11,705 nt of DNA from Bacteroidota bacterium (GCA_005883855.1 VBAU01000119.1:1-11705), one strand, 5' to 3'. Numbered from the stretch's first letter, positions 1 through 8,028 are shown. The notes: generated by a model from the letters alone, not told the origin. Translations and numbers: made by a program.

Positions 1-1333
1 AAGATTGAGACAAGCTATCACCATCCAGGAAGTTGATGACATTACCGCGCTGGTAATTACGACGGTCTTTACTTTCTGCATCTGTAACATCACGCATTTT
101 CACATGGCCCAAGCTGTCAATTTCAGCTTCACCATTTTGATTTTTGTATAATGTTTGGTATTTGTTACCTCGGAAAGGATTCGTTTCATCCTCGGATGCG
201 AGATCTAAGGTTGTCAATGGACGATAAACGTCGCGCACCCACTCACTCACATTGCCGGCCATGTTGTATAAGCCAAATGAGTTCGGATAAAAAGATTTTA
301 CGTCGGCAGTATAAAAAGCGCGGTCGTTCAGACCACCTGCCACACCGGCTACGTCACCGGATCCACGCTTAAAGTTTGCAAGAAAAGCACCTTGCCAGCT
401 TCCATGACGAGTGTCGCGCAAGCCGTATACGTTTTGAGACCAGGGGTAAAGCTGCTTATTCATGGCAAGCTCTTCACCTCTTTTGCCTTCTTTGGTTGAA
501 GGTCTCGGGTTCTGATCAATCAAGCCATAAGCGGCATATTCCCACTCGGACTCGCTCGGTAACCTGTAGTCCGGGAGTAACAATCCATCTTCAAAACTTA
601 CCGTGGTACGAGGAGTACCTTGTGGAGTTTTAAGAGGGTTCTTTTTTGATGTTGCCGATTTCCCCGGCTGTGCCTGATACAGACCTAATAAATAAGACCT
701 AGTTGTGAAATTGTTCTCTTGCTGCTCACCTTGCAATGATTGTTTAGCTATATAACCTTTTTGAATTAGGATTCCCTCATTCACACGGTCACTGCGCCAT
801 AAACAATAATCCGACGCTTGTCTCCAGGTCACTCCAACAACAGGGTAATTATTAAAGCCTGGGTGACGGAAATAATATTCAACCAAGGGTTCATTATAGC
901 TCAATTCGCTTCTCCAACACAATGTGTCGGGCAAAGCGCCGTCAATGATCTTCTGATTGTTGGGGTCTGCAGTTGGGTCAAACGTTTTATTCAACCAGTA
1001 TAAATACTCCCGGTAATGCACATTGGCGACTTCAGTCCTATCCATGTAAAAAGATGCAACGGATACACGTTTTGGAACGTTGTTCCAATCGCCCATCACG
1101 TCTTCATCAACCTGGCCCATTGTAAACGTACCGCCTTGTACAAAGACGAGTCCGGGGCCGAGGCCTTGTTCTTTTGTTTTTGCTACCTGGTAACCACCCA
1201 TGTTCTTATCATTGTAGTTCCAGCCAGTAGCTTCTGATTTGTCGTATTTCTTTTTTCCGAAAAGCCCACCATTTTTACAAGAAGAAAGAATGGCAAGGCA
1301 GGATACGAGGATTAATAGATTTTTCACTTTCAT
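1..1333 (-). CDS. gldJ: Gliding motility / T9SS lipoprotein GldJ (3' end outside window)
   Basis: GldJ is an outer-membrane-associated lipoprotein needed for Bacteroidota gliding and, through stabilising GldK, for type IX secretion. Translation of the minus strand gives 444 residues before the left edge; known GldJ proteins are about 560, so the C-terminus is missing. The start at 1333 gives MKVKNLLILVSCLAILSSCK, a lipoprotein signal peptide with lipobox LSSC and lipidated Cys19. An in-frame ATG at 1345 adds four residues and is equally possible. The rest is a formylglycine-generating-enzyme-like (SUMF1) fold. Its blocks are GLVFVQGGTFTMG near residue 60, FYMDRTEVANVHYREYL near 95, YPVVGVTWRQASDYC near 165, YRLPSESEWEYAAYG near 260 and NSFGLYNMAGNVSEWVRDVY near 355. 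The long insertions between blocks fit GldJ better than generic SUMF1 enzymes; GldK is the main alternative. The gene is divergent from porU, a T9SS partner, which supports the call. Confidence 0.9.
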   Translation of the reverse strand, partial: MKVKNLLILVSCLAILSSCKNGGLFGKKKYDKSEATGWNYNDKNMGGYQVAKTKEQGLGPGLVFVQGGTFTMGQVDEDVMGDWNNVPKRVSVASFYMDRTEVANVHYREYLYWLNKTFDPTADPNNQKIIDGALPDTLCWRSELSYNEPLVEYYFRHPGFNNYPVVGVTWRQASDYCLWRSDRVNEGILIQKGYIAKQSLQGEQQENNFTTRSYLLGLYQAQPGKSATSKKNPLKTPQGTPRTTVSFEDGLLLPDYRLPSESEWEYAAYGLIDQNPRPSTKEGKRGEELAMNKQLYPWSQNVYGLRDTRHGSWQGAFLANFKRGSGDVAGVAGGLNDRAFYTADVKSFYPNSFGLYNMAGNVSEWVRDVYRPLTTLDLASEDETNPFRGNKYQTLYKNQNGEAEIDSLGHVKMRDVTDAESKDRRNYQRGNVINFLDGDSLSQS

Positions 1334-1360
1334 AGTTTTTTGCATAAACCTGTGAATTGG

Positions 1361-1393
1361 AATATTTTTAACGCTGGCTGGGGTTAAAATATT
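1361..1393. repeat. AT-rich inverted repeat in the gldJ-porU spacer
   Basis: The left arm AATATTTTTAAC (1361-1372) and the right arm GTTAAAATATT (1383-1393) are reverse complements apart from one extra T, around a 10-base GC-rich loop (1373-1382). The repeat ends about 15-30 bases upstream of the possible gldJ starts. It could form a hairpin in the gldJ 5' untranslated RNA or be a protein-binding operator; the sequence does not say which. It has no T-tract on the gldJ side, so it does not read as a terminator. The rest of the 1346-1516 spacer is AT-rich and holds no promoter that I can call with confidence. Confidence 0.5.
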
Positions 1394-1516
1394 GCAAATG
1401 AAGAATAATTTTCCCAGCGCGATTGCGAATATATACAGTTTATAGGATGGCATGTAGGGACAAGTACCTTTTTTGACCCGTGAATTCCCTATTTCTTTAA
1501 TATTTTCAGGCTTGGT

Positions 1517-4006
1517 GTGAAAAAGATTGTTTTTTTGATATTGGCTGCATTTCCGGGCCTGGTGCCGGCTCAACGTACCTATAAATCCACCTCAGTCCTG
1601 GCTTCTGGAACCTGGTATAAAATTGCCGCCAAGGATGCCGGGGTTTATAAAATCGATGTCGCTTTCCTATCCAGTCTTGGAATCAATACTGCAGGTCTGA
1701 ATTCTGGCTCGATCCGGTTGTTTGGCAATGGAGGAGGGATGCTGCCCGAAGCAAACAGCACTCCCCGGTTGGACGATCTTGAGGAAAATGCCATCATGGT
1801 GGTCGACGGGGGCGACGGCGTGTTAAGCGGAGCCGATTATATCCTTTTTTTTTCCAGCGGGCCAGACGTTTGGTTAAAGGACTCCGTCAATAAAAGGTTC
1901 ACTCATAAAAAAAATCTTTACAGCGACAAAGTATACTACTATCTGTCAATTGGCGGAACAGGAAAACGAATTTCGATCGACCAAAATAATTTAATTCCTA
2001 ACATCTCCGTAACCAGTTTCGATGACCGGCTGTTTCATGAATTAGACACGGTTAATTTTTTGTCAAGTGGAAAGGAATGGTTTGGCGAAGAGTTTTCCAA
2101 CATGCCTGGTCATTCTCTGACAAGAGATTTTTCATTCAATATTCCAAATCTCGACATCAGTTCCCCGGTCGCCATCTTCACTGATTGCCTTGCCAGGTCG
2201 ATTTCTGTTGCGAGCCGATTTGACCTTTCCGTTAACAGTCAACTTTTGCAACAAATAGCGGTCCCGCCCGTTACAGGCGGTCAGTACGACCGGCTGGCCG
2301 AGGAGAGACAAAGCATCACAAGCACAAACATTTCCCAACCAAGTTTTTCCCTCAACTATCATTATGTTCCCGGGAGTTTCAACTCCCAAGGATGGTTAAA
2401 TTGGTTTGAGATATTTGGCCGACGAAGTCTTTCCATGAATGCAAGCGACCAGGTGATGTTTCGTGACTGGAACAGTGTGGGAAACAATATTGGCGAGTTT
2501 GTGGTCTCTGGCTCGAATTCAACAACCCAGGTTTGGGATGTGACCGACCCGCTGAGTCCTGTGCAAATGCGTACAAATCTCCAGGGAAGTGATTGCAAAT
2601 TTGTAAATAGTTGCTCGAGGTTGAAAGAGTACATTGCTTTCAATTCGTCAAATCTGCTCCAGCCAACTTCCATTGGAAGAATTTCCAACCAGGACCTTCA
2701 TGGATCACCTGTTACCGATTTTATTATCGTAACTGCGCCATCCTTGTTGGCGCAGGCTCAAAGGTTGGCCGAGTTTCATAGCACAAGAAACAATCTTCGT
2801 TACACCATCGCGACAACCGATCAGGTATACAACGAATTTTCTTCTGGCATTCCGGATCCGACTGCAGTTCGTGATTTTGTAAAAATGTTTTACGATCGAT
2901 CAAAAAATAACCCGGCCGATCAGCCCAAATATCTTTTGCTCTTCGGCGACGCGTCTTTTGATTACCGCCGCGATCGAATACGGAACAATACAAATTTTGT
3001 CCCCGCCTACGAAACAAGTAATTCACTGGATCCACTCGGGAGCTACACCTCGGACGATTTCTTTGGCTTTTTGGACGATAATGAAGATGTTAACTCCAGT
3101 ATTGTTATCAATCAACTTGACGTCGGGATTGGAAGAATTCCGGCGAAAAATATTGACGAGGCAAAAAATTATGTTGATAAGGTGGAAGCTTACTATAGAA
3201 AAGAAAGTCTTGGCCCCTGGAGAAATAATCAATTATTCATTGCAGATGATGAAGACTTTAATTTACATCTTCAGGATGCGGAGTTGTTAACTGCAACGTC
3301 GCAGGCAACAGCACCAGTGTTTGATATCACTAAGGTTTATCTTGATGCGTTCAAACAGGAAAGTGGCGCAGGTGGAAGTCGTTATCCGCAGGCGAACCAG
3401 GCGATCAACAACCAGGTGTACAATGGAACGCTCATCTGGAATTACAGTGGACATGGCGGATCAAACAGACTAGCCGAGGAAGTAGTCATTGACCAGGACA
3501 TTGTGAACAGCTGGAACAACCCCAGTAAGCTTCCGTTATTTATCACCGCGACTTGTGACTTCGCCCCGTACGACAATCCGGTCGTTAATTCTTTGGGAGA
3601 AAATATATTATTGAGGCCAAATACAGGAGGCATTGCTTTACTCACCACGACGCGGGTTGTTTTTTCGTTTAGTAATCGGATCATTAATAATAACTATTTG
3701 CAATTTGCACTTCAACCGGACACAACCGGGTCATATCGAAGTCTGGGCGAATCTATCAAGGTAGCAAAAAATTACACTTATCAAACCTCCGGGGATATCG
3801 CCAATAACCGCAAGTTCACGCTGCTTGGCGACCCTGCGTTGACCCTGGCTTATCCAACGCTGAAAATTCGAACCACCAAAGTCAATGACATCCCTGCTGC
3901 CCAAACAGATACGATCAGGGCAACAGAAAAAGTTGTGATCGAGGGTGAGGTCGCGGACCAGCAAGGAAACCTTTTGCCGAGTTTCTGCAAACTATTAATA
4001 CGCTAG
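1517..4006 (+). CDS. porU: T9SS sortase PorU, N-terminal and catalytic part (frameshifted gene)
   Basis: PorU is the cell-surface sortase of the type IX secretion system. It removes the C-terminal signal of exported cargo and attaches it to the outer surface. The GTG start gives a signal peptide, MKKIVFLILAAFPGLVPAQ, with likely cleavage after Ala18. The mature N-terminus carries the typical LASGTWYKIAAKDAGVYKID block. A gingipain-like (peptidase C25) domain spans about residues 400-785. The likely catalytic dyad is His646 in SGHGG and Cys680 in TATCDF, both intact. The frame ends after 829 residues at TAG 4004-4006, following the odd tail FCKLLIR. The remaining C-terminal homology continues directly in the -1 frame to 4899, so this is the first part of a gene of about 1,127 codons, a normal PorU size. 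No promoter is clear upstream. The family assignment is firm; whether the gene is functional is not. Confidence 0.93.
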   Translation: MKKIVFLILAAFPGLVPAQRTYKSTSVLASGTWYKIAAKDAGVYKIDVAFLSSLGINTAGLNSGSIRLFGNGGGMLPEANSTPRLDDLEENAIMVVDGGDGVLSGADYILFFSSGPDVWLKDSVNKRFTHKKNLYSDKVYYYLSIGGTGKRISIDQNNLIPNISVTSFDDRLFHELDTVNFLSSGKEWFGEEFSNMPGHSLTRDFSFNIPNLDISSPVAIFTDCLARSISVASRFDLSVNSQLLQQIAVPPVTGGQYDRLAEERQSITSTNISQPSFSLNYHYVPGSFNSQGWLNWFEIFGRRSLSMNASDQVMFRDWNSVGNNIGEFVVSGSNSTTQVWDVTDPLSPVQMRTNLQGSDCKFVNSCSRLKEYIAFNSSNLLQPTSIGRISNQDLHGSPVTDFIIVTAPSLLAQAQRLAEFHSTRNNLRYTIATTDQVYNEFSSGIPDPTAVRDFVKMFYDRSKNNPADQPKYLLLFGDASFDYRRDRIRNNTNFVPAYETSNSLDPLGSYTSDDFFGFLDDNEDVNSSIVINQLDVGIGRIPAKNIDEAKNYVDKVEAYYRKESLGPWRNNQLFIADDEDFNLHLQDAELLTATSQATAPVFDITKVYLDAFKQESGAGGSRYPQANQAINNQVYNGTLIWNYSGHGGSNRLAEEVVIDQDIVNSWNNPSKLPLFITATCDFAPYDNPVVNSLGENILLRPNTGGIALLTTTRVVFSFSNRIINNNYLQFALQPDTTGSYRSLGESIKVAKNYTYQTSGDIANNRKFTLLGDPALTLAYPTLKIRTTKVNDIPAAQTDTIRATEKVVIEGEVADQQGNLLPSFCKLLIR
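3949..4006 (+). other. -1 frameshift inside porU
   Basis: The first porU frame runs to TAG at 4004. The downstream frame is open from 3949, just after a TGA at 3946, so the switch must lie in this overlap. The protein stays PorU-like through EGEVADQQGNLLPSF (codons up to about 3985) and resumes in the other frame with TINTLANDPTSQVV from about 3991. The break therefore lies near 3983-3995, where one base seems missing (or two extra). No canonical X-XXY-YYZ slippery heptamer is present in frame, so programmed frameshifting is unlikely. A sequencing or assembly error or a genuine mutation are the alternatives. Confidence 0.85.
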
Positions 4007-4056
4007 CAAATGATCCAACGAGCCAGGTTGTAGGTTTCCAGACTCAGAATACAGTT

Positions 4057-4899
4057 TTGTATAAGGGTAAAGCCTCAGTTGTCAATGGACGGTTTGTGTT
4101 CACTTTCAAAATGCCAAAAGATATCAATTATCAATATGGTAATGGCAAACTGAGCTTGTACGCAGAAAATGGAAGCAACGATGGCAATGGAATTTTTTCA
4201 AATTTTATTGTGGGCGGAATTGGAAACAACGCGAGTAACGATAATGAAGGACCGGTAATCAAAGCTTTTTTGAATGACGAAAAATTTGTAAATGGTGGAG
4301 TAACCAATGAAAATCCAATTTTGATCGTCAAGCTCAGCGATTCTTCCGGAATTAATATTGCCGGCACTGGAATTGGTCATGACCTGGTCGCCACACTAGA
4401 TAACGACAATCGCCAATATTTTGTGCTCAACGATTTTTATGAAGGCGAGTTGGATAGTTATCAAAAGGGTGTTGTGCATTTTCAGTTGCCGACATTGGCA
4501 AGCGGAACACATTCCCTAAAGATCAAGGCATGGGACGTCGTCAATAATTCGAGTGAATATATCCTCGAATTTACCGTGGCCAATAATGAAGAGCTCGTTT
4601 TGAATCATGTGCTCAATTATCCAAATCCATTTACAACGAAAACCCAATTCTGGTTCGAGCACAATCGTCCCGGGCAAAACCTGCACGTCAAAGTTCAAAT
4701 TTTTACCGTGGCGGGGAAAGTCGTGAAGACCATTAAACAAACAATAAACGACGCAGGAAATCGTTCTTGTGAGGTTGAATGGGATGGGCGTGATGAGTAT
4801 GGTGACAAGCTCGGTCGTGGTGTTTATTTATACCGACTTACCGTAATCACCCCTGAAGGCAAGAAAAAAGAACGGATTGAAAAATTGGTGGTTTTTTAG
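4057..4899 (+). CDS. porU: T9SS sortase PorU, C-terminal part (downstream of the frameshift)
   Basis: This is the remainder of porU in the -1 frame relative to the first part. The listed start is a TTG chosen only because it is the first possible initiator. Homology in this frame begins earlier, around 3990, so it is probably not an independent gene. The first half contains a beta-rich segment typical of PorU after the peptidase domain: KASVVNGRFVFTFKMPKDI, then YGNGKLSLYAENGSNDGNG. The last ~85 residues form a T9SS-type C-terminal domain, with LNYPNPFTTKTQFWFEHN, VQIFTVAGKVVKTI and the closing GRGVYLYRLTV block. PorU is known to keep its own CTD uncleaved. Alone, this fragment would have no signal peptide and no catalytic residues. 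The CTD without the rest of the protein might look like a cargo protein, but continuity with the upstream frame argues against that. Confidence 0.85.
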   Translation: MYKGKASVVNGRFVFTFKMPKDINYQYGNGKLSLYAENGSNDGNGIFSNFIVGGIGNNASNDNEGPVIKAFLNDEKFVNGGVTNENPILIVKLSDSSGINIAGTGIGHDLVATLDNDNRQYFVLNDFYEGELDSYQKGVVHFQLPTLASGTHSLKIKAWDVVNNSSEYILEFTVANNEELVLNHVLNYPNPFTTKTQFWFEHNRPGQNLHVKVQIFTVAGKVVKTIKQTINDAGNRSCEVEWDGRDEYGDKLGRGVYLYRLTVITPEGKKKERIEKLVVF

Positions 4900-4926
4900 C
4901 TGTTCTCCTAAATCCAATATTTTAAG

Positions 4927-4957
4927 TTTCAACTGATTAAAAGCCCGCTTATATTTG
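4927..4957 (+). promoter_or_regulatory. Bacteroidota-type promoter of porV
   Basis: TATATTTG at 4950-4957 matches the -7 consensus TAnnTTTG exactly. A -33-like TTTC (consensus TTTG) lies 19 bases upstream at 4927-4930. The start of porV is 25 bases downstream of the -7 element. This suggests that porV can be transcribed independently of porU, so a polar porU lesion need not silence it. No Shine-Dalgarno sequence is evident, as is usual for the phylum. Confidence 0.6.
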
Positions 4958-4982
4958 CACACCAATAATTAAATTCTTAGCA

Positions 4983-6164
4983 ATGAGACCGACTGCTCTA
5001 AAGTGTATTGCTGCCAGCTTACTTTTCATTTTTTTCATATTACATTGCGAAGCCCAACAACAAAGTACCAACATTTCAAATGTTGTTACCACGGCCGTTC
5101 CTTTCTTAAGAATTTCACCCGATGCCCGCTCCGCTGGAATGGGCGATCTCGGCGTTGCCACGTCACCCGACCCCTTTACGCTATTTTGGAATAACGCAAA
5201 GACACCGTTCAACGAATCAAAGGGGGGAGTGGGTGCTACTTATACCCCTTGGCTGCGAGATTTAGGTCTTAACGATGTGTTTCTAGCGAGTCTTTCCGGC
5301 TATTATAAAATTGATGATGTCCAGGCAATTGCCGGCTCGATCCGCTATTTCAGCCTGGGCGATATCCAATTTACTGACAACCTCGGTAATGACCTGAACA
5401 TTTTCAGGCCGAAAGAATATGGTTTCGACCTTGGTTACTCACGAAAGCTTTCCGACAAAATGGGAGTTGGAGTTACATTGAAATACATCTACTCAAATCT
5501 TGCGGGGAACTTTGCTTCCGGCGGGTCCGCATATAAACCAGGTACATCGGTTGCCGGTGACATATCGTGGTACTATGACGGTAAAAACGAAGTTGGTAGT
5601 GGCTGGTCTTTTGGAGTAAACGCATCCAATCTCGGCTCCAAGATTGCCTACACAGATAATGCTGACCAAAAAGATTTCATTCCTGCGAACCTTGGCCTGG
5701 GAACCAATTATACGAAAGTGATCGATGACCAAAACAAGGTTTCATTTGGACTCGACATAAATAAGTTGATGGTGCCCACACCACCGGCCGAAGGTGATTC
5801 GAACGGCCTTGCGAAATATCGCACACAAAGCGTCGTCAGTAGTTGGTTCACTTCATTCACCGATGCGCCAGGGGGAGCCAAGGAAGAATTACAGGAATAC
5901 CAGATTTCGGTCGGAGGAGAGTATTGGTACAACAACCAGTTTGCATTTCGCGCAGGTTATTTCTATGAAAATAAATACAAAGGAAACCGTTCGGCTTTCA
6001 ACATGGGTGTGAGCGTCAAGTATAACATTTTCACTGTGCACTTTTCTTATTTGTTACCCTCAGGAAGCGGCGTAAATCGTAACCCACTATCAAATACGCT
6101 TCGTTTCACATTATTGTTTGACCTTAGTGGGCAAAGTGATAATAACACAACGGAGAGTAAATAA
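4983..6164 (+). CDS. porV: T9SS outer-membrane protein PorV (LptO)
   Basis: PorV is an outer-membrane beta-barrel of the FadL-like type. It collects cargo from the SprA/Sov translocon and delivers it to the PorU sortase in the attachment complex. The 393-residue product starts with a signal peptide, probably cleaved after CEA (Ala24). The mature N-terminus holds the hallmark PorV block PFLRISPDARSAGMGDLGVA (residues about 40-59), followed by SPDPFTLFWNNAK. Alternating hydrophobic and aromatic strands run through to the C-terminus, including the YYKIDDVQAIAGSIRYFSLG and FGVNASNLGSKIAYTD regions. PorQ is the nearest relative, but length, the N-terminal block and position right after porU favour PorV. 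It has its own promoter and is followed by a strong terminator. Confidence 0.95.
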   Translation: MRPTALKCIAASLLFIFFILHCEAQQQSTNISNVVTTAVPFLRISPDARSAGMGDLGVATSPDPFTLFWNNAKTPFNESKGGVGATYTPWLRDLGLNDVFLASLSGYYKIDDVQAIAGSIRYFSLGDIQFTDNLGNDLNIFRPKEYGFDLGYSRKLSDKMGVGVTLKYIYSNLAGNFASGGSAYKPGTSVAGDISWYYDGKNEVGSGWSFGVNASNLGSKIAYTDNADQKDFIPANLGLGTNYTKVIDDQNKVSFGLDINKLMVPTPPAEGDSNGLAKYRTQSVVSSWFTSFTDAPGGAKEELQEYQISVGGEYWYNNQFAFRAGYFYENKYKGNRSAFNMGVSVKYNIFTVHFSYLLPSGSGVNRNPLSNTLRFTLLFDLSGQSDNNTTESK

Positions 6165-6180
6165 TCCTAAATTAATTTTG

Positions 6181-6213
6181 AAACGTCCTGAAACACCGGG
6201 ACGTTTTTCTTTT
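6181..6213 (+). terminator. Rho-independent terminator after porV
   Basis: A perfect 8-bp stem, AAACGTCC (6181-6188) with GGACGTTT (6199-6206), encloses a 10-base loop and runs into a T-rich tract (TTTTTCTTTT) ending near 6213. It lies 16 bases after the porV stop and 23 bases before ispF. It closes the porU-porV unit and separates it from the metabolic genes downstream. Confidence 0.88.
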
Positions 6214-6236
6214 AATATCTCATATTTCTAAAGACC

Positions 6237-6716
6237 ATGTCATACAGGATCGGATTTGGAATAGATTTCCATCAGCTGGTTGAGGGACGAGAATTGTGGA
6301 TTGGCGGTGTTAAGATTAATCATCATAAAGGTGCAATCGGTCACAGTGACGCTGATGTCTTGCTTCACGCCATCTGCGACGCATTATTAGGTGCAGCTTC
6401 CCTTGGTGACATCGGTATTCATTTTCCAAATACTTCGCCGGAGTTTAAGAATATTGACAGCAAGATCCTGCTAAAAAAAACCGTCCAACTGATCGAGCAG
6501 GAGGAATTTACCGTGATCAACATCGATACAACGATCTGCCTGGAAGAGCCAAAGATCAGCAATCATGTGCCCGAGATGCAAAAGCTGATTGCAGGCATCC
6601 TCGATATCTCCACTAAGGATATTTCGATTAAGGCAACCACAACAGAAAAAATGGGTTTTATCGGAAGAGGAGAAGGAGTGGCTGCTTATGCGACGGTATT
6701 GTTGCAGAGAAAATAA
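6237..6716 (+). CDS. ispF: 2-C-methyl-D-erythritol 2,4-cyclodiphosphate synthase IspF
   Basis: IspF converts CDP-methylerythritol 2-phosphate into methylerythritol 2,4-cyclodiphosphate plus CMP in the MEP pathway of isoprenoid precursor synthesis, in the cytoplasm, as a zinc-dependent homotrimer. The 159-residue product has the normal family length. It opens with MSYRIGFGIDFHQLVEGR, in which Asp10 and His12 are the expected metal ligands, and His44 in SDADVLLHAICDALLGA is the third. The block GDIGIHFPNTSPEFKNIDS follows. The C-terminal signature TTTEKMGFIGRGEGVAAYA closes the active site. All key residues appear intact. It starts just after the porV terminator; I see no strong promoter in the 6207-6236 gap. 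Dut follows after 40 bases on the same strand. Confidence 0.97.
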   Translation: MSYRIGFGIDFHQLVEGRELWIGGVKINHHKGAIGHSDADVLLHAICDALLGAASLGDIGIHFPNTSPEFKNIDSKILLKKTVQLIEQEEFTVINIDTTICLEEPKISNHVPEMQKLIAGILDISTKDISIKATTTEKMGFIGRGEGVAAYATVLLQRK

Positions 6717-6743
6717 TGAATTTAATCATTACCGTAGGTCTTC

Positions 6744-6751
6744 TATCTTTG
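6744..6751 (+). promoter_or_regulatory. Possible -7 element immediately before dut
   Basis: TATCTTTG matches the Bacteroidota -7 consensus TAnnTTTG exactly, but it ends only 5 bases before the dut ATG. A start about 7 bases downstream would give a leaderless dut message. There is no convincing -33 element about 19 bases upstream, so chance occurrence in AT-rich DNA is quite possible. Confidence 0.3.
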
Positions 6752-6756
6752 TCAGC

Positions 6757-7200
6757 ATGTCGTCCATTCATATCAAGATCGTAAATCGATCTAACAATGC
6801 CTTGCCAGATTATGCGACTGCAGGATCGTCGGGAATGGACATCAGGGCCAGCCTTAGCGAGCCGATGACAATTAGTTCTCTTGAACGAATTTTAGTTCCC
6901 ACTGGTTTGTTTATAGAACTGCCGCACGGATACGAGGCCCAGATAAGGCCGAGGAGTGGGTTGGCTATCAATTACGGGATAACATGCTTGAACACGCCAG
7001 GTACGATCGATGCCGATTATCGCGGAGAAATTAAGATTATTTTGATCAACCTTTCCCTGGAGCAACACGTCATTCAGCCGGGCGATCGCATTGCACAAAT
7101 GGTCATTCAAAAAGTCGAAAGAGCGCTGCTGCTTCGCGCAGATGAATTGGAGGAAACGGAGAGAAGCGGTGGCGGCTTTGGCCACACCGGCAAACAGTAA
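6757..7200 (+). CDS. dut: dUTP diphosphatase (dUTPase)
   Basis: Dut hydrolyses dUTP to dUMP and pyrophosphate, keeping uracil out of DNA and supplying dUMP for dTMP synthesis. The ATG at 6757 gives 147 residues, the normal size of the trimeric dUTPase family. All five family motifs are present in order: GMDIRA (I), IRPRSGLA (II), NTPGTIDADYRGEI (III, with the catalytic Asp), PGDRIAQMV (IV), and ERSGGGFGHTG (V, the glycine-rich C-terminal arm). The frame is open further upstream to a possible ATG at 6589, but that would add 56 residues overlapping ispF in another frame with no dUTPase homology, so the later start is chosen. It lies between ispF and the DUF4292 lipoprotein gene, 7 bases ahead of the latter, which suggests cotranscription with it. 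Confidence 0.96.
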   Translation: MSSIHIKIVNRSNNALPDYATAGSSGMDIRASLSEPMTISSLERILVPTGLFIELPHGYEAQIRPRSGLAINYGITCLNTPGTIDADYRGEIKIILINLSLEQHVIQPGDRIAQMVIQKVERALLLRADELEETERSGGGFGHTGKQ

Positions 7201-7207
7201 AATATCT

Positions 7208-8017
7208 ATGATGAGAATCTTATTTTTTTCAGCTACTGTTCTGGTTGCAATTATTTCCTGTAAGCCTACGAAAAAAATTCAGACAGCGATCATTCACAAA
7301 GACACGACAGGCACGGCGACGGTGGATCGTGCCAGGGCAGATTCCATTCGATTTCTTAATGACACCTACCACGCACTGATGAATAATCACATCAACTTCC
7401 AAACGTTTTCTGCCAAACTGAATGTGGATTACATAGACGCCGACGACAAAAAATACAATGTGAATGCAACTCTTCGTATGTATAAGGATAGCACGATTTG
7501 GGTATCGGTAAATGCCATCTTTGGCATTGAGGGATTGCGTGCGCTAATTACTAAAGACTCTGTAAAAATTCTGGATAAGCAGAATAGACTTTACACCCGA
7601 CGAAGCATCGAGTATTTACAAGAAGTTAGCGCCTTGCCTGTTGATCTTGCTACCTTGCAGGATCTGGTAATTGGCAACGCTGTTTTTCTTGACAGCAATA
7701 TTGTGTCATATGCGAAGTTCGATAACTCGATCTCTTTGCTCAGTATTGGGAGACTATTCAAAAACCTCATCACAGTAAATGAAGATAACCTGTTACAAAG
7801 GATCAAGCTGGACGATCTGGACGAGCTGCGCAACAGAACCGGGGACCTTAGCTACGGCGATTATGAAAACAAGCGTGGACTCAATTTTTCCAAAACCCGT
7901 AAAATTACTTTTGCGGAGAAAAAGAAACTCGACATTCGACTCGAGTTTAAGCAATATAACTTTAATGAGGACTTAACATTTCCGTTCTCAATTCCTAAAA
8001 ATTACAAAACAAATTAG
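7208..8017 (+). CDS. DUF4292-type lipoprotein
   Basis: The product is a lipoprotein of 269 residues if translation starts at 7208; the ATG at 7211 is equally possible. The N-terminus MMRILFFSATVLVAIISCKP is a lipoprotein signal with lipidated Cys18. The mature part has a DUF4292-like pattern: NFQTFSAKLNVDYIDADDKK, then VNATLRMYKDSTIWVSVNAI, FGIEGLRALITKDSVKILDK, and the YLQEVSALPVDLATLQDLVIG stretch, ending in strands with FPFSIPKNYKTN. This reads like a single LolA/LolB-like half-barrel, a fold that binds lipids, but no precise function is established and I infer only an envelope role. The frame is open back to 7091 inside dut; the lipoprotein signal decides the start. It lies 7 bases after dut, so the two are probably cotranscribed. 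Confidence 0.82.
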   Translation: MMRILFFSATVLVAIISCKPTKKIQTAIIHKDTTGTATVDRARADSIRFLNDTYHALMNNHINFQTFSAKLNVDYIDADDKKYNVNATLRMYKDSTIWVSVNAIFGIEGLRALITKDSVKILDKQNRLYTRRSIEYLQEVSALPVDLATLQDLVIGNAVFLDSNIVSYAKFDNSISLLSIGRLFKNLITVNEDNLLQRIKLDDLDELRNRTGDLSYGDYENKRGLNFSKTRKITFAEKKKLDIRLEFKQYNFNEDLTFPFSIPKNYKTN

Positions 8018-8028
8018 GACGATAAAAT

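Noticed and set aside
151..1237. Several plus-strand frames of 60-85 codons across the gldJ region
   Set aside because: They lie antisense to a continuous GldJ reading frame and their products show no recognisable domains.
3949..4006. Programmed -1 ribosomal frameshift in porU
   Set aside because: No in-frame X-XXY-YYZ heptamer; C-CTT-TTG and C-AAA-CTA would re-pair poorly, no clear stimulatory stem-loop was seen, and PorU is not known to use recoding.
4057..4899. Separate T9SS cargo protein with a C-terminal sorting domain
   Set aside because: It has no signal peptide, the frame is open further upstream, and its sequence continues the PorU protein across the frameshift.
6589..6756. Longer N-terminus for dut
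   Set aside because: The extra 56 residues overlap ispF in another frame and lack dUTPase homology; the family starts near 6757.
7091..7207. Longer N-terminus for the DUF4292 lipoprotein
   Set aside because: It would overlap dut and bury the lipoprotein signal peptide that begins at 7208/7211.
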